NCBI GenBank assembly: GCA_001782515.1
Contig: MFOV01000012.1
Location: forward strand, 5,832-43,214
DNA from: Candidatus Levybacteria bacterium RIFCSPLOWO2_01_FULL_39_10
Lineage (GTDB): Bacteria > Patescibacteriota > Microgenomatia > Levybacterales > UBA12049
Direction of reading: 5' to 3'
Length of the DNA: 37,383 bases
The notes beneath the pieces were generated by a model. It was not told where the DNA came from. It did not search any database and saw only the letters and a list, made by a program, of their open reading frames with translations. How positions within the stretch are numbered: the stretch's first letter is position 1; each line of letters opens with the position of its first letter. This document shows, in pieces, positions 19,937-28,679 of this stretch. The translations under genes and the position numbers were made by a program.

Positions 19937-20203
19937 ATGCTTAAATCTATCGCTTTTGCAAATGCTGCGACAATAGTTATAGCAATATTTTTTATAGCTT
20001 GTGCACTTTTGTCTTATGTTGCGCCGAATTTAGTAGCTGGTATTGGAAATTCATGGGTTCATTCATTGAATCTGGAAGCAATTAAAATAAAAACTCAGCT
20101 TTCGCTAGGAACTCTTGTTTACGGACTGGTGACAATTTCGGTAGTAACATGGGTAACGTCATACGCATTTGTAGAATTATATAACAGACTTGCAAAAAAA
20201 TAA
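19937..20203 (+). CDS. DUF5676-family two-TM membrane protein
   Basis: LKSIAFANAATIVIAIFFIACALLSYVAPNLVAGIGNSWVHSLNLEAIK...; SD GGGAGGTGAAAATTATG. Confidence 0.75.
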   Translation: MLKSIAFANAATIVIAIFFIACALLSYVAPNLVAGIGNSWVHSLNLEAIKIKTQLSLGTLVYGLVTISVVTWVTSYAFVELYNRLAKK

Positions 20204-20208
20204 TAACA

Positions 20209-22293
20209 ATGGATATGAATAACAAAATTTATACGTGTCCTATGGATCCGGATATAATTCTGGACAAACCCGGCGATTGTCCAAAATGCGGAATGAAACT
20301 TACCCCGCTTAAAGAAGAGTATGATGGACATGAAAATCATTCCTCAATGGAGCAGGAATTTAAAAAGCGTTTTTTCATAACCCTTCCGTTTGTAATCCTT
20401 GCAATGATTTTGTCCCCAAATATCCAAAATTGGCTTTCATTAGGTATTGATTTTGCCGGCCGAGAAATTGCACTTTTTGTCATTGGCACATTTATATTTT
20501 TCTATGGAGGACTTCCTTTTTTCAGGGGCGCAAAAGGAGAACTCTTTGCAAAGAATGCGGGAATGATGACGCTTGTCGCTTTGGCAATAACTGTTGGATA
20601 TACATTTTCTGTTGCTGCGACATTCCTTTTCCCTGGAGAATCTTTGTACTGGGAAATCTCAACTCTTATTTCAGTATTTTTGCTTGGACATTGGCTTGAG
20701 ATGAGAGCAGTTCGTGGGACAACAGGGGCACTTGCCGAACTTGCAAAACTTACCCCGCCCCAAGCCCATCTTTTAAAAGACGGCAAGGTAATTGATATTA
20801 AAACTGATGAAGTAAAATTAGGTGACAAGCTTCTTGTAAAACCGGGCGAGAAAATTCCAATTGACGGGCAAGTTTTGGATGGAGAAAGTTCTATTAATGA
20901 GTCAATGGTAACAGGCGAATCTCGCCCTGTAGGAAAATTAAAAGGAGACAAAGTTATAGGTGGAACCATTAATCAAGACGGGTCGCTTACGATTCAGGTT
21001 ACAAAGACAGGGAGCGATACGGCAATCTCCCAAATTATGGATTTGATAAGACGCGCACAGGAATCAAAGCCTAAAGTTCAGGAGCTTGCAGACCGCGCCG
21101 CAAACGTTTTGCCATTAACCGCTATAACCATCGGTACGGGAACATTTATATATTGGCTAATTATTAATCCTCAAGGCGCAGTCTTTGCATCAACCCTTGC
21201 CGTTGCGGTTGTGGTTGTTGCCTGTCCGCACGCTTTGGGCCTTGCTATTCCAACGGTTACAACAATTACATCAACTCTTGGTGCCCGCAATGGAATTCTA
21301 ATAAAAGATATGAAGGGGTTAGAGATAGCGCGGAAAATAAATTATGTAGTATTTGATAAAACAGGGACACTTACCCGCGGAGAATTTGGTATAGCAGAGG
21401 TAGTTCGCGTATCAAGTTCAATAGTTGGGGAACAGGAACTATTAAGGCTTGCTGCAGCTGTTGAATCTTCCTCCCAGCATTCAATAGCAATGGGTATAGT
21501 GAATGAAGCAAAAAAGCATAAAATTACGATCCCGACTCCTAAGAATTTTAAATCATATCCAGGCAAAGGTGCGATGGGTAAGGTTGATAATAAAGAGATT
21601 ATTATAGGAAACGGACGCATGATGGAAGAATTAGGTATTAAGAAAGAAGATATTAATAAGCTTGAAACGAAGAAAGTAGGGACATTAGTTTATATTGCTA
21701 TTGATAAAAAATTATCCGGCGCTTTCGTATTATCCGACTTAATAAGAGACGAATCCCGTCCTGCGATTGATAAGCTCCACGAGATGGGCATAAAAATAGC
21801 AATGCTGACAGGGGACAAAAAAGAAGTGGCGGATGAAGTTGGTCGTACCTTAAATCTTGATACGGTTTTTGCAGAAGTTTTGCCGGGTGATAAAGTTGAG
21901 AAAGTCAAAGAACTCCAGAATAAAGGCTATATTGTCGCAATGGTAGGGGACGGCGTGAATGATGCTCCAAGTCTTACCCAAGCACACATGGGAATTGCAA
22001 TAGGGGCAGGAACTGACGTTGCCGTAGAATCAGCAGAAATAGTACTTATGAAAAACAATCCGCAAGATGTTGTTAAGGCAATTTCCCTCTCCCGCAAAAC
22101 CAACTTCAAAATGGTTCAAAACCTTGCGTGGGCAACAGGATATAATGTCTTTGCAATACCAATAGCAGCGGGTGTACTTTTTCCTACATTTGGAATACTG
22201 CTTCGCCCCGAATGGGCAGCAGTTTTAATGTCTGCTTCATCCATAATCGTTGTTTTTAATGCTCTTATTTTAAGACGAGCAAAGCTAAGTTAG
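20209..22293 (+). CDS. copB: CopB-type heavy-metal (copper) translocating P-type ATPase with N-terminal heavy-metal-binding domain
   Basis: YTCPMDPDIILDKPGDCPKCGMKL at N-terminus; TM CPH motif (VVVVACPHALGLAIPT); DKTGTLTRG; GDGVNDAPSL. Confidence 0.92.
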   Translation: MDMNNKIYTCPMDPDIILDKPGDCPKCGMKLTPLKEEYDGHENHSSMEQEFKKRFFITLPFVILAMILSPNIQNWLSLGIDFAGREIALFVIGTFIFFYGGLPFFRGAKGELFAKNAGMMTLVALAITVGYTFSVAATFLFPGESLYWEISTLISVFLLGHWLEMRAVRGTTGALAELAKLTPPQAHLLKDGKVIDIKTDEVKLGDKLLVKPGEKIPIDGQVLDGESSINESMVTGESRPVGKLKGDKVIGGTINQDGSLTIQVTKTGSDTAISQIMDLIRRAQESKPKVQELADRAANVLPLTAITIGTGTFIYWLIINPQGAVFASTLAVAVVVVACPHALGLAIPTVTTITSTLGARNGILIKDMKGLEIARKINYVVFDKTGTLTRGEFGIAEVVRVSSSIVGEQELLRLAAAVESSSQHSIAMGIVNEAKKHKITIPTPKNFKSYPGKGAMGKVDNKEIIIGNGRMMEELGIKKEDINKLETKKVGTLVYIAIDKKLSGAFVLSDLIRDESRPAIDKLHEMGIKIAMLTGDKKEVADEVGRTLNLDTVFAEVLPGDKVEKVKELQNKGYIVAMVGDGVNDAPSLTQAHMGIAIGAGTDVAVESAEIVLMKNNPQDVVKAISLSRKTNFKMVQNLAWATGYNVFAIPIAAGVLFPTFGILLRPEWAAVLMSASSIIVVFNALILRRAKLS

Positions 22294-22330
22294 GTAGGAT
22301 GTGAAAGGCGATCACGTAAATCATTAAACT

Positions 22331-22807
22331 ATGAAAGACAAGATATTTATTTTTGGAGGGGGAATACTAATAATTCTTGCAATTGTTGGGGCAGCTGTTT
22401 TCTTATCGAAAGGTCAGGACAAGGCAACAGATATTTCAAAAGATCAAATTGTTGCCTCAAATGGAATTCATTGGCACCCAAAACTAAATGTTTACATAAA
22501 TGGAGAAAAGCAAGAGTTTGAAAACAATATTGGGTTGGGCGCTATTCACCAACCAATGCATACACATGATGAAGATTTTAAAGATGGCGTAGTTCATATG
22601 GAAATGTCAGGAGTTGTGACAAAAGATGATACTAAACTTGGTAATTTCTTTAAAATCTGGGGGAAAGAATTTAATTCTACACAAATATTTGACAAAAAAA
22701 GCGGAGAAGACGGACAAATTACAATGGCAGTAAACGGAAAAGAAAATAAAGATTTTGAAAATTACCAAATGCGCGATGGAGATAAAATCGAGATTCGATA
22801 TGAGTGA
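22331..22807 (+). CDS. Secreted/anchored His-rich hypothetical protein (SNGIHWHPKLNVYINGEK...HQPMHTHDEDFKDGVVHMEM)
   Basis: N-terminal TM; clustered His residues; follows copB. Confidence 0.65.
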   Translation: MKDKIFIFGGGILIILAIVGAAVFLSKGQDKATDISKDQIVASNGIHWHPKLNVYINGEKQEFENNIGLGAIHQPMHTHDEDFKDGVVHMEMSGVVTKDDTKLGNFFKIWGKEFNSTQIFDKKSGEDGQITMAVNGKENKDFENYQMRDGDKIEIRYE

Positions 22808-22925
22808 TTAATCAAATCACCCCTCACTAGAAAGAATAAGATTCTTGAGACATTATAAAGTTTAATGACCCGCTTGGAGTTTCTATTTAATTAATAATAT
22901 CAGGTATTAGATTTTGTGTTAAAAT

Positions 22926-23879
22926 TTGTTGACAATTATGGGAAACGCAAAACAAAAACTGACTATTATTTTATTATTTTTGCTTCTTCTTATAGTAATT
23001 CCTGTTTTTCTTTATTTCATATCAAAATCTCAAAATATTACCGATAAGAGAATTACCTCTCCTATAGTTAATTTTGTGGAAACAATATCCCGAAGCAAAC
23101 TTAAACATATAGTTGAGAGTAATTTCTCAAAGGAGAAAGGAGAATGGGCTGTTGTTGTCAAAAACTTAAAAACAGGGGAAAGCTTCAAGTATAACGGAAA
23201 TCAAAAGTTTGATTCTGCAAGTCTTTATAAACTTTGGGTAATGGCTGTTGCTAAAGGGCAAATTGAAAACGGCAATTTAAACGAAGGCACTTTATTAAGT
23301 GCTGAGAAAGAAAAACTTGATGAAACTTTATCAACAGTTACACCAACACCAACCCCTCTAGATTTTATTCCAACTCCCACACCAGAGGAATTTAAGAAAG
23401 AAATTATTTCGATGACAGTTTCAGATGCACTCGAGAAAATGATAACAATCTCTGACAATTACTCGGCACTTCTTTTGTCAGCAAGAGTCGGACCATCAAA
23501 TATTACAAGTTTTCTAAAAGATTACGGATTCGATAATTCAAATTACGCTTCTCCACCCGAGACCTCAGCTTCTGACATTGCAGAATTTTTTGAGCTTCTT
23601 TATAAAGGCGAAATAGTTAGTGAAAAAACCTCAATTGAAATGATTGAAATTTTAAAACAACAAACATTTGATGACAGAATTCCAAAATATTTGCCCAAAA
23701 ATACAGAGGTTGCTCACAAAACTGGAGAACTTTTTGGTGCAAAACACGACGCTGGCATTGTTTTTAGTAAGGGTGGGGATTATATAATTGTAGTTTTATC
23801 AAAAACAGAAAATGAAAAAGAGGCAGCTGAAAAGATTGCAAGGTTCTCAGAAGAAATTTACAAATATTTTAACAACTAA
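22926..23879 (+). CDS. Class A beta-lactamase-like serine hydrolase, membrane-anchored
   Basis: S-x-x-K in FDSASLYKLWVM, SDN in TISDNYSALLL, KTG in EVAHKTGELFGAKHDAGIV; TM anchor; PT-rich insert TVTPTPTPLDFIPTPTPEEF. Confidence 0.8.
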   Translation: MLTIMGNAKQKLTIILLFLLLLIVIPVFLYFISKSQNITDKRITSPIVNFVETISRSKLKHIVESNFSKEKGEWAVVVKNLKTGESFKYNGNQKFDSASLYKLWVMAVAKGQIENGNLNEGTLLSAEKEKLDETLSTVTPTPTPLDFIPTPTPEEFKKEIISMTVSDALEKMITISDNYSALLLSARVGPSNITSFLKDYGFDNSNYASPPETSASDIAEFFELLYKGEIVSEKTSIEMIEILKQQTFDDRIPKYLPKNTEVAHKTGELFGAKHDAGIVFSKGGDYIIVVLSKTENEKEAAEKIARFSEEIYKYFNN

Positions 23880-24000
23880 ATTTATTTTTTGAAAAATCTA
23901 GTCTCTTAAATTGGTCTGTTAGCAGTAAATACAACAAAGACTCATAGCTATTTCCTCAAACTTAAATGAGAAAACATTAGAGTTTTTATTGCAAAATCTA

Positions 24001-24684
24001 TTAGGATTTTTGTTTTTTGGCTTTAGTCTCATATTCTTTAACAGTTGAATCATATGAATATGCTTCGGGAACATAAGACTGTGCCATCTGACTCATTTGA
24101 TATTGTGTTCCAACACCAACTCCGGCAATAACAACCCATACCAATATCCAGAACCAAGACTCAGCAATGTATGGTTCAATAAGAGCAAGTCCAAGCTGGC
24201 TTGGTGGAATCTGTACGAAAAGAACAAGCACCCCGCCAATCAAAGCTGACGCTCCTGCAAAAGCTGTTATTACCATTATGTATATTTTCGGCATGTCTCC
24301 TTTCCAGAAAAGGTAACCGAGAGCAACAGCTCCGATTACCCCAACCATAAAAGACATGAATCCTCCGAATCCTATTGGAAGCATAATGCCAGCTCCCAAA
24401 GTGTATCCGAGAATAAGGCCCGCTAAAAGAATTGCTAAGGAATATACAAAATAGGCAACAGCTGCAAAAATTACACCCAAGACTACTCCCACAACAAGTC
24501 CAAGAGAAACCCCTAAGAATGGATAATTTGATGCAAAGTTACTAACGAGATCAAGTCCAAGCCATAGCCCTCCGAAAAATCCAAGAATTGGAAGGAGCAC
24601 TCTGAAAGCAGCATAGCCCATGAATGTAAGTCCAAGTCCAAGGACTATCGCCAAAAATGAAAATAATAAAACTTCAAGTAACAA
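24001..24684 (-). CDS. Polytopic Gly-rich membrane protein (DUF4203-like)
   Basis: Multiple TM helices; TTG start preceded by AAAGGAGGTGAATAAC. Confidence 0.6.
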   Translation of the reverse strand: MLLEVLLFSFLAIVLGLGLTFMGYAAFRVLLPILGFFGGLWLGLDLVSNFASNYPFLGVSLGLVVGVVLGVIFAAVAYFVYSLAILLAGLILGYTLGAGIMLPIGFGGFMSFMVGVIGAVALGYLFWKGDMPKIYIMVITAFAGASALIGGVLVLFVQIPPSQLGLALIEPYIAESWFWILVWVVIAGVGVGTQYQMSQMAQSYVPEAYSYDSTVKEYETKAKKQKS

Positions 24685-24782
24685 AGTTATTCACCTCCTT
24701 TCTTAAGATTAGATTACATTTTTCAGCCTCGATTTACAATATATCAAAGGGTATATTATGTGCTCAAACTAGAGAGCGGGGA

Positions 24783-25577
24783 TTACTTATTTATAAAAGT
24801 TGCCTGTAAGGAGCCACTGCTGTCTAGCAGTTCTAGGCCATCGAAAGTCATCTGGTAAACTGTAGAATTTTGAAGAGCATTTAAGTATTCTTGTTCTTGA
24901 AGCATAACATCCTCCTCGCATGCAATAAGAGTTACCGCGGGTGTTCCAATACTTATACTATTATTTTCGCCCAAAGCATAAGGCGCGCTATATGAGTTAC
25001 AACTTGAGGTTCCTGTTACTGTTCCGTTTTCAAAAAGTGCGGTAATTTTAGTTCCTATCACCAAAGATACAACTCCACCCCTGCCGTTATTGTAACCAAG
25101 TGCGTTCCAGTCTGTTCCTTCAAGGGCAGGCTCGTCTCTTAGTTTGTAAACTAATAAACCGTTCCCGTTTGAATCTTTTAAATAAAGATTGCTGCCGCTT
25201 ATTTCAAATTTTGTGACATTTTCCAAATGTCTTAAATAAATATTTTCAAGCGTCATGATATCTGGAAGACAGGCTTTTTCAGTAGTTACAAATGGGGAGA
25301 ACTCAATATCGTTTCCGCTGGTTGAATAAGTTCCGCTATATAGATTGCAAAACGCGGTGCCGGTTACTCTTCCGTTATCTTCAAAAATAATGTTTGCAGT
25401 TTGTGTTTCATCGGGAACCTGGTTGGTTTGTTTGCCTTTCGAGTACTCTGTCAAATTCCAATAACCGTAAATTTCCGAGGAATTATTATTAATTAAAGAG
25501 TTGTCCCGCGTAAATAAAAGAAAAAGAGCTGTCAAAATTAAAACAATTCCTATTATTGCAAGTATTGCGTTTTTCAT
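24783..25577 (-). CDS. Protein with two tandem META/HslJ-like domains, membrane-anchored
   Basis: Repeated units: GRVTGTAFCNLYSGTYSTSGNDIEFSPFVTTEKAC...YL and GTVTGTSSCNSYSAPYALGENNSISIGTPAVTLIAC...YL. Confidence 0.8.
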   Translation of the reverse strand: MKNAILAIIGIVLILTALFLLFTRDNSLINNNSSEIYGYWNLTEYSKGKQTNQVPDETQTANIIFEDNGRVTGTAFCNLYSGTYSTSGNDIEFSPFVTTEKACLPDIMTLENIYLRHLENVTKFEISGSNLYLKDSNGNGLLVYKLRDEPALEGTDWNALGYNNGRGGVVSLVIGTKITALFENGTVTGTSSCNSYSAPYALGENNSISIGTPAVTLIACEEDVMLQEQEYLNALQNSTVYQMTFDGLELLDSSGSLQATFINK

Positions 25578-25584
25578 ATATTCG

Positions 25585-26157
25585 CTACAAACTATGCATC
25601 GTGCCTTCTACTATATGGTCGGCAGGAGATGGATCGCCATTATTCGGCTCGATTGTCAGCACATAAAAATCATAATTTGTCAGGTCCTGCCTTGATTTAT
25701 AAATGTTTGTATAGACTCCTCCAATTTTTCGGACAATTCCGGTGCTTAAAAACATGAAAGGGTCCTTTTGTACAATCCAGCCCTCATAAAAATCATCACT
25801 TGTGGGTGTTGGTAAATTTTCAAATGTTGCAAGAAGTGAGTACTGTGCTCCATCATAATTTGATTTTGCAATTCCCACTGCCTCGCCACCTGTATTTATG
25901 TCCCTTACTTCTCTTTTCGTAACATCTGAAAGTTCACCTTCATATTGATATGTAATTTCCTTCATAGCATCTAGATCATTTTCATCGGTTTCAATCATCA
26001 TCTCATCATCAGTTGGCTCACCGGTCATTGATTTCTCCGAAGTATTTTTGTTTATCATACCCAAATCAACTGGTAGGTTATCTGGCTTTAAAAAATAAAA
26101 ACCAATACCCCCGATTATTATTAAAACCAGAAATATAATTATTAATTTCTTAACCAT
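25585..26157 (-). CDS. Membrane-anchored hypothetical protein, weakly anti-sigma-K (RskA C-terminal)-like
   Basis: N-terminal TM; 'FENLPTPTSDDFYEGWIVQKDPFMFLSTGIVRKIGGVYTNIYKSRQDLTNYDFYVLTIEPNNGDPSPADHIVEGTM'. Confidence 0.55.
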   Translation of the reverse strand: MVKKLIIIFLVLIIIGGIGFYFLKPDNLPVDLGMINKNTSEKSMTGEPTDDEMMIETDENDLDAMKEITYQYEGELSDVTKREVRDINTGGEAVGIAKSNYDGAQYSLLATFENLPTPTSDDFYEGWIVQKDPFMFLSTGIVRKIGGVYTNIYKSRQDLTNYDFYVLTIEPNNGDPSPADHIVEGTMHSL

Positions 26158-26166
26158 AATTAAGAT

Positions 26167-26301
26167 TTATTTTTTATTCAGATGTTTAAAATATTCAATT
26201 TGCATGAGGCGTTTCTTCGCTTCCTCGTAAGTCCGGTAAGTTCCCATATTTCGTCCTTTCTCAGAGAGAACTCGGAAGCCTTCTTTTACTTTTCTAATCA
26301 T
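26167..26301 (-). CDS. 44-aa small protein (MIRKVKEGFRVLSEKGRNMGTYRTYEEAKKRLMQIEYFKHLNKK)
   Basis: Clean open frame; resembles a recurring small-protein type with this pattern. Not in the ORF track. Confidence 0.7.
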   Translation of the reverse strand: MIRKVKEGFRVLSEKGRNMGTYRTYEEAKKRLMQIEYFKHLNKK

Positions 26302-26325
26302 ATATAAATTATAGCAAAAGAGTTT

Positions 26326-26790
26326 TTAGATAGATAAAGCATCAAGTGCTTTTAGTGCATAATATTTGACATTCGGAACAATCTCATTATTTTCTTCTAT
26401 TTCTTTCTTTGTAAACCATCTACACTCCTCGTTTAACTCATCTTTCATACCCTGAGTTATTTGATCACTTGTTGCTTTAGCAAAATAAACAAACGTTATG
26501 TGTTCATGTGTTTTGTCAATTTTATGTCTGTTTAAAAAATATGGGGGTATTAACTCTATGGTTTCATCCTTTTCATAATTAGGTCTTAGCTTATCATCCA
26601 GTTCAATATCCAATCCAACCTCTTCTTTAACTTCACGAATCGCCGCCTCAACTGGGTCCTCGTGAAGCTCAATATGTCCACCAATACTCAACCACTTTTT
26701 ATATTTATCATGTCTTCTTAAAAGTACTTTATGTTTATGAACGATAAAAACTTCAACTGTAAAATCGATAAGTTTATGGATGTGTGGCAT
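26326..26790 (-). CDS. NUDIX hydrolase
   Basis: Nudix box GGHIELHEDPVEAAIREVKEEVGL. Confidence 0.92.
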   Translation of the reverse strand: MPHIHKLIDFTVEVFIVHKHKVLLRRHDKYKKWLSIGGHIELHEDPVEAAIREVKEEVGLDIELDDKLRPNYEKDETIELIPPYFLNRHKIDKTHEHITFVYFAKATSDQITQGMKDELNEECRWFTKKEIEENNEIVPNVKYYALKALDALSI

Positions 26791-26833
26791 GGAGAGATTA
26801 TAACAAATTGAACTTGTATTGTAGAATGAGTTT

Positions 26834-27127
26834 ATGGCGAGAAAGGACCTGCCTGCCGGCAGGCAGGAGTGGTCGAATGAGGTTACTAAACATAGTATTG
26901 CGCTGGATCTTGAAGAAGGGGTTTTTACATGGGATGATCCGAAAAAAATTGCCTCAAGTCTTAAGCGTTCGGCTGATGTTAGTACAAGAAGAAAAGCCTC
27001 ACCTTTTCAATCCGCAATGAGCATGCTTAATTTTTATATTAACCGCGCTGGTAAAAATCTAAACCCTAGGAAAAAGAAAATACTTGAGGAAGCAAAAATA
27101 GAGCTTCGAAAGATATTCACCGAATAA
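26834..27127 (+). CDS. DUF3175-family protein containing an in-frame palindromic insertion near the N-terminus
   Basis: EWSNEVTKHSIALDLEEGVFTWDDPKKIASSLKRSADVSTRRKASPFQSAMSMLNFYINRAGKNL; preceded by MARKDLPAGRQ encoded by the palindrome. Confidence 0.82.
   Translation: MARKDLPAGRQEWSNEVTKHSIALDLEEGVFTWDDPKKIASSLKRSADVSTRRKASPFQSAMSMLNFYINRAGKNLNPRKKKILEEAKIELRKIFTE
26848..26867. repeat. 20-bp perfect palindrome CCTGCCTGCCGGCAGGCAGG
   Basis: Direct reading; inside the DUF3175 CDS. Confidence 0.95.
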
Positions 27128-27164
27128 GGGCAATTATAGCACTTCGCTTTTGCTCAGCGTAAAC
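27126..27164. repeat. Diverged, inverted partial copy of the 76-bp repeat family
   Basis: AGGGCAATTATAGCACTTCGCTTTTGCTCAGCG... versus reverse complement of the 76-bp repeat GGGGCAATTATAGCCCTTCGACTTTGCTCAGGG... Confidence 0.65.
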
Positions 27165-27169
27165 AGAAG

Positions 27170-27793
27170 TTATTTACTGAATATTGTTATTCCGCCGTTA
27201 GAGCCGGGGAAGTTGAAAGCTTTTTCAAAATCTTTTAGAGTAATTTTTCTTCCTTTGATTGGTGGTAGTCCAGGGTCGTGAAGAATTATATTTCTTCCGT
27301 CAAAATCATAAAGCAAAATGTAATGTAAAGAAAAGCCTGGCTTGTTGTTTAAAATTCTGGAATTTACTTCTACGCTAACCAAAAAGCCGTCTTTTAAGTT
27401 TTCTGTTATTTCATTAACAGATCCTTTTCTTATCTCGTGCTTTACGTTTTTGAGAAATTCCGGAATAAAAGGGATTACTGATTTGATATTGCTTTTGTCC
27501 AGATAATAATCCGCTGTGTCTTTGCCGACCACTTTTCTAAGGTAATCCGGGCCGTCTTTGTAAAGTTTTTTGTAATCGACGGGTTCTACGCTCGTGATTT
27601 TTAAACCTTTTTTTGCAAAGTATGTAAGTCCGGGGAATGTCCAAGTTCCTTTTCTGGAGACAGATTTCATTATTCTATCTATTTCGCGCCAATTTAAATC
27701 TTCACCAAAATAATATTTGCTAAGCATTCGAAAGACTGCGGGACAACAGTGCATGTTATCGGAAGAATTAGCTACAAACGGGATCTTTTTCAT
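27170..27793 (-). CDS. C39-like papain-fold peptidase domain protein
   Basis: HCCPAVFRMLSKYYFGEDLNWREIDRIMK... and HYILLYDFDGRNIILHDPG; spacing of Cys and His typical of C39-like proteins. Confidence 0.6.
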   Translation of the reverse strand: MKKIPFVANSSDNMHCCPAVFRMLSKYYFGEDLNWREIDRIMKSVSRKGTWTFPGLTYFAKKGLKITSVEPVDYKKLYKDGPDYLRKVVGKDTADYYLDKSNIKSVIPFIPEFLKNVKHEIRKGSVNEITENLKDGFLVSVEVNSRILNNKPGFSLHYILLYDFDGRNIILHDPGLPPIKGRKITLKDFEKAFNFPGSNGGITIFSK

Positions 27794-27846
27794 GGGGCAA
27801 TTATAGCAGGTTTGTTATATAAGCTATGTTATAATCTAAGTCATTA

Positions 27847-28374
27847 ATGAATATAAATTATATATCTTCCGTTGTTGAAATATTTACCCAGCTTACAACA
27901 GCGATTGCAATAATTCTCGGTGGCATTTGGGGATATTGGAATTTTGTGATCAGAAGGACTGGTATATGGAATCTTCAAATGAGTATTTTGCCCCAAGTCC
28001 ATAGTTATCATGGAAAAGACCGCTTACTAATTGTTGTTAATATTACGTTAAAAAATGTTGGTAATGTAAAGATTGTTCCTGGACCAAGCGGATGCAGATT
28101 AACAGTGATTAAATTACCAAAAAATATTAAAGAATATAACGTTTTAGATTGGAAAAAAGGACAGGTGCTGTTTAAAAATATTGACATATTAAGGAATTGT
28201 AAAGTAAATAATAGTTATGAAGGAGGATATGAGCTTGAACCAAATAATGAATATCATGAATTCGAAACATTTATTGTAAAAAAAGGTGATTTGTTAGCGA
28301 TAAGATGTAAATTTTATTGTGAAAACAATAAGGATGTTATTCACGAAAGTACTATATTTCAAGTAAATACCTGA
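27847..28374 (+). CDS. Hypothetical single-TM protein
   Basis: 175 aa ORF; N-terminal TM; upstream TGTTATAAT. Confidence 0.55.
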   Translation: MNINYISSVVEIFTQLTTAIAIILGGIWGYWNFVIRRTGIWNLQMSILPQVHSYHGKDRLLIVVNITLKNVGNVKIVPGPSGCRLTVIKLPKNIKEYNVLDWKKGQVLFKNIDILRNCKVNNSYEGGYELEPNNEYHEFETFIVKKGDLLAIRCKFYCENNKDVIHESTIFQVNT

Positions 28375-28392
28375 AAAATTACTCTTAATATT

Positions 28393-28536
28393 TTAAAAAG
28401 ATAATTGTTGTTTATAGAAATCAATTGAATTTGTTACAGCGCTATTCCAACCTGATGGCAGCAAATTATGGTCAGCTCCGGGATATTTAAAATAAGTAAC
28501 ATCTACATCATTTTCCTTTAAAGCTTCTCCTTTCCC
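28393..28536 (-). pseudogene. C-terminal remnant of an alpha/beta hydrolase (dienelactone hydrolase/prolyl oligopeptidase-like)
   Basis: Reads ...GKGEALKENDVDVTYFKYPGADHNLLPSGWNSAVTNSIDFYKQQLSF*; no start or upstream catalytic region; abuts repeats. Confidence 0.6.
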
Positions 28537-28555
28537 ACTTTACTTTCCCACTTGG

Positions 28556-28587
28556 AATGTGGGAAGCAAGAAATGTGGGAAGCAAGA
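28556..28587 (+). repeat. Two perfect tandem copies of AATGTGGGAAGCAAGA
   Basis: 28556-28571 and 28572-28587 identical; inverted TTCCCAC units immediately upstream. Confidence 0.9.
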
Positions 28588-28679
28588 ACCTCGGTTTCAC
28601 TCAGTGCAAGCGCGCAAGGCTACGAAGGATTCATCTTGAGGGTTTCATCCTGAAGGGCAAGGAAGAAAGAGTATATTGT

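Noticed and set aside
20502-22109. Minus-strand ORFs across the P-type ATPase
   Set aside because: Codon-bias shadows of copB; composition is Ser/Pro/Thr-rich as expected for antisense frames.
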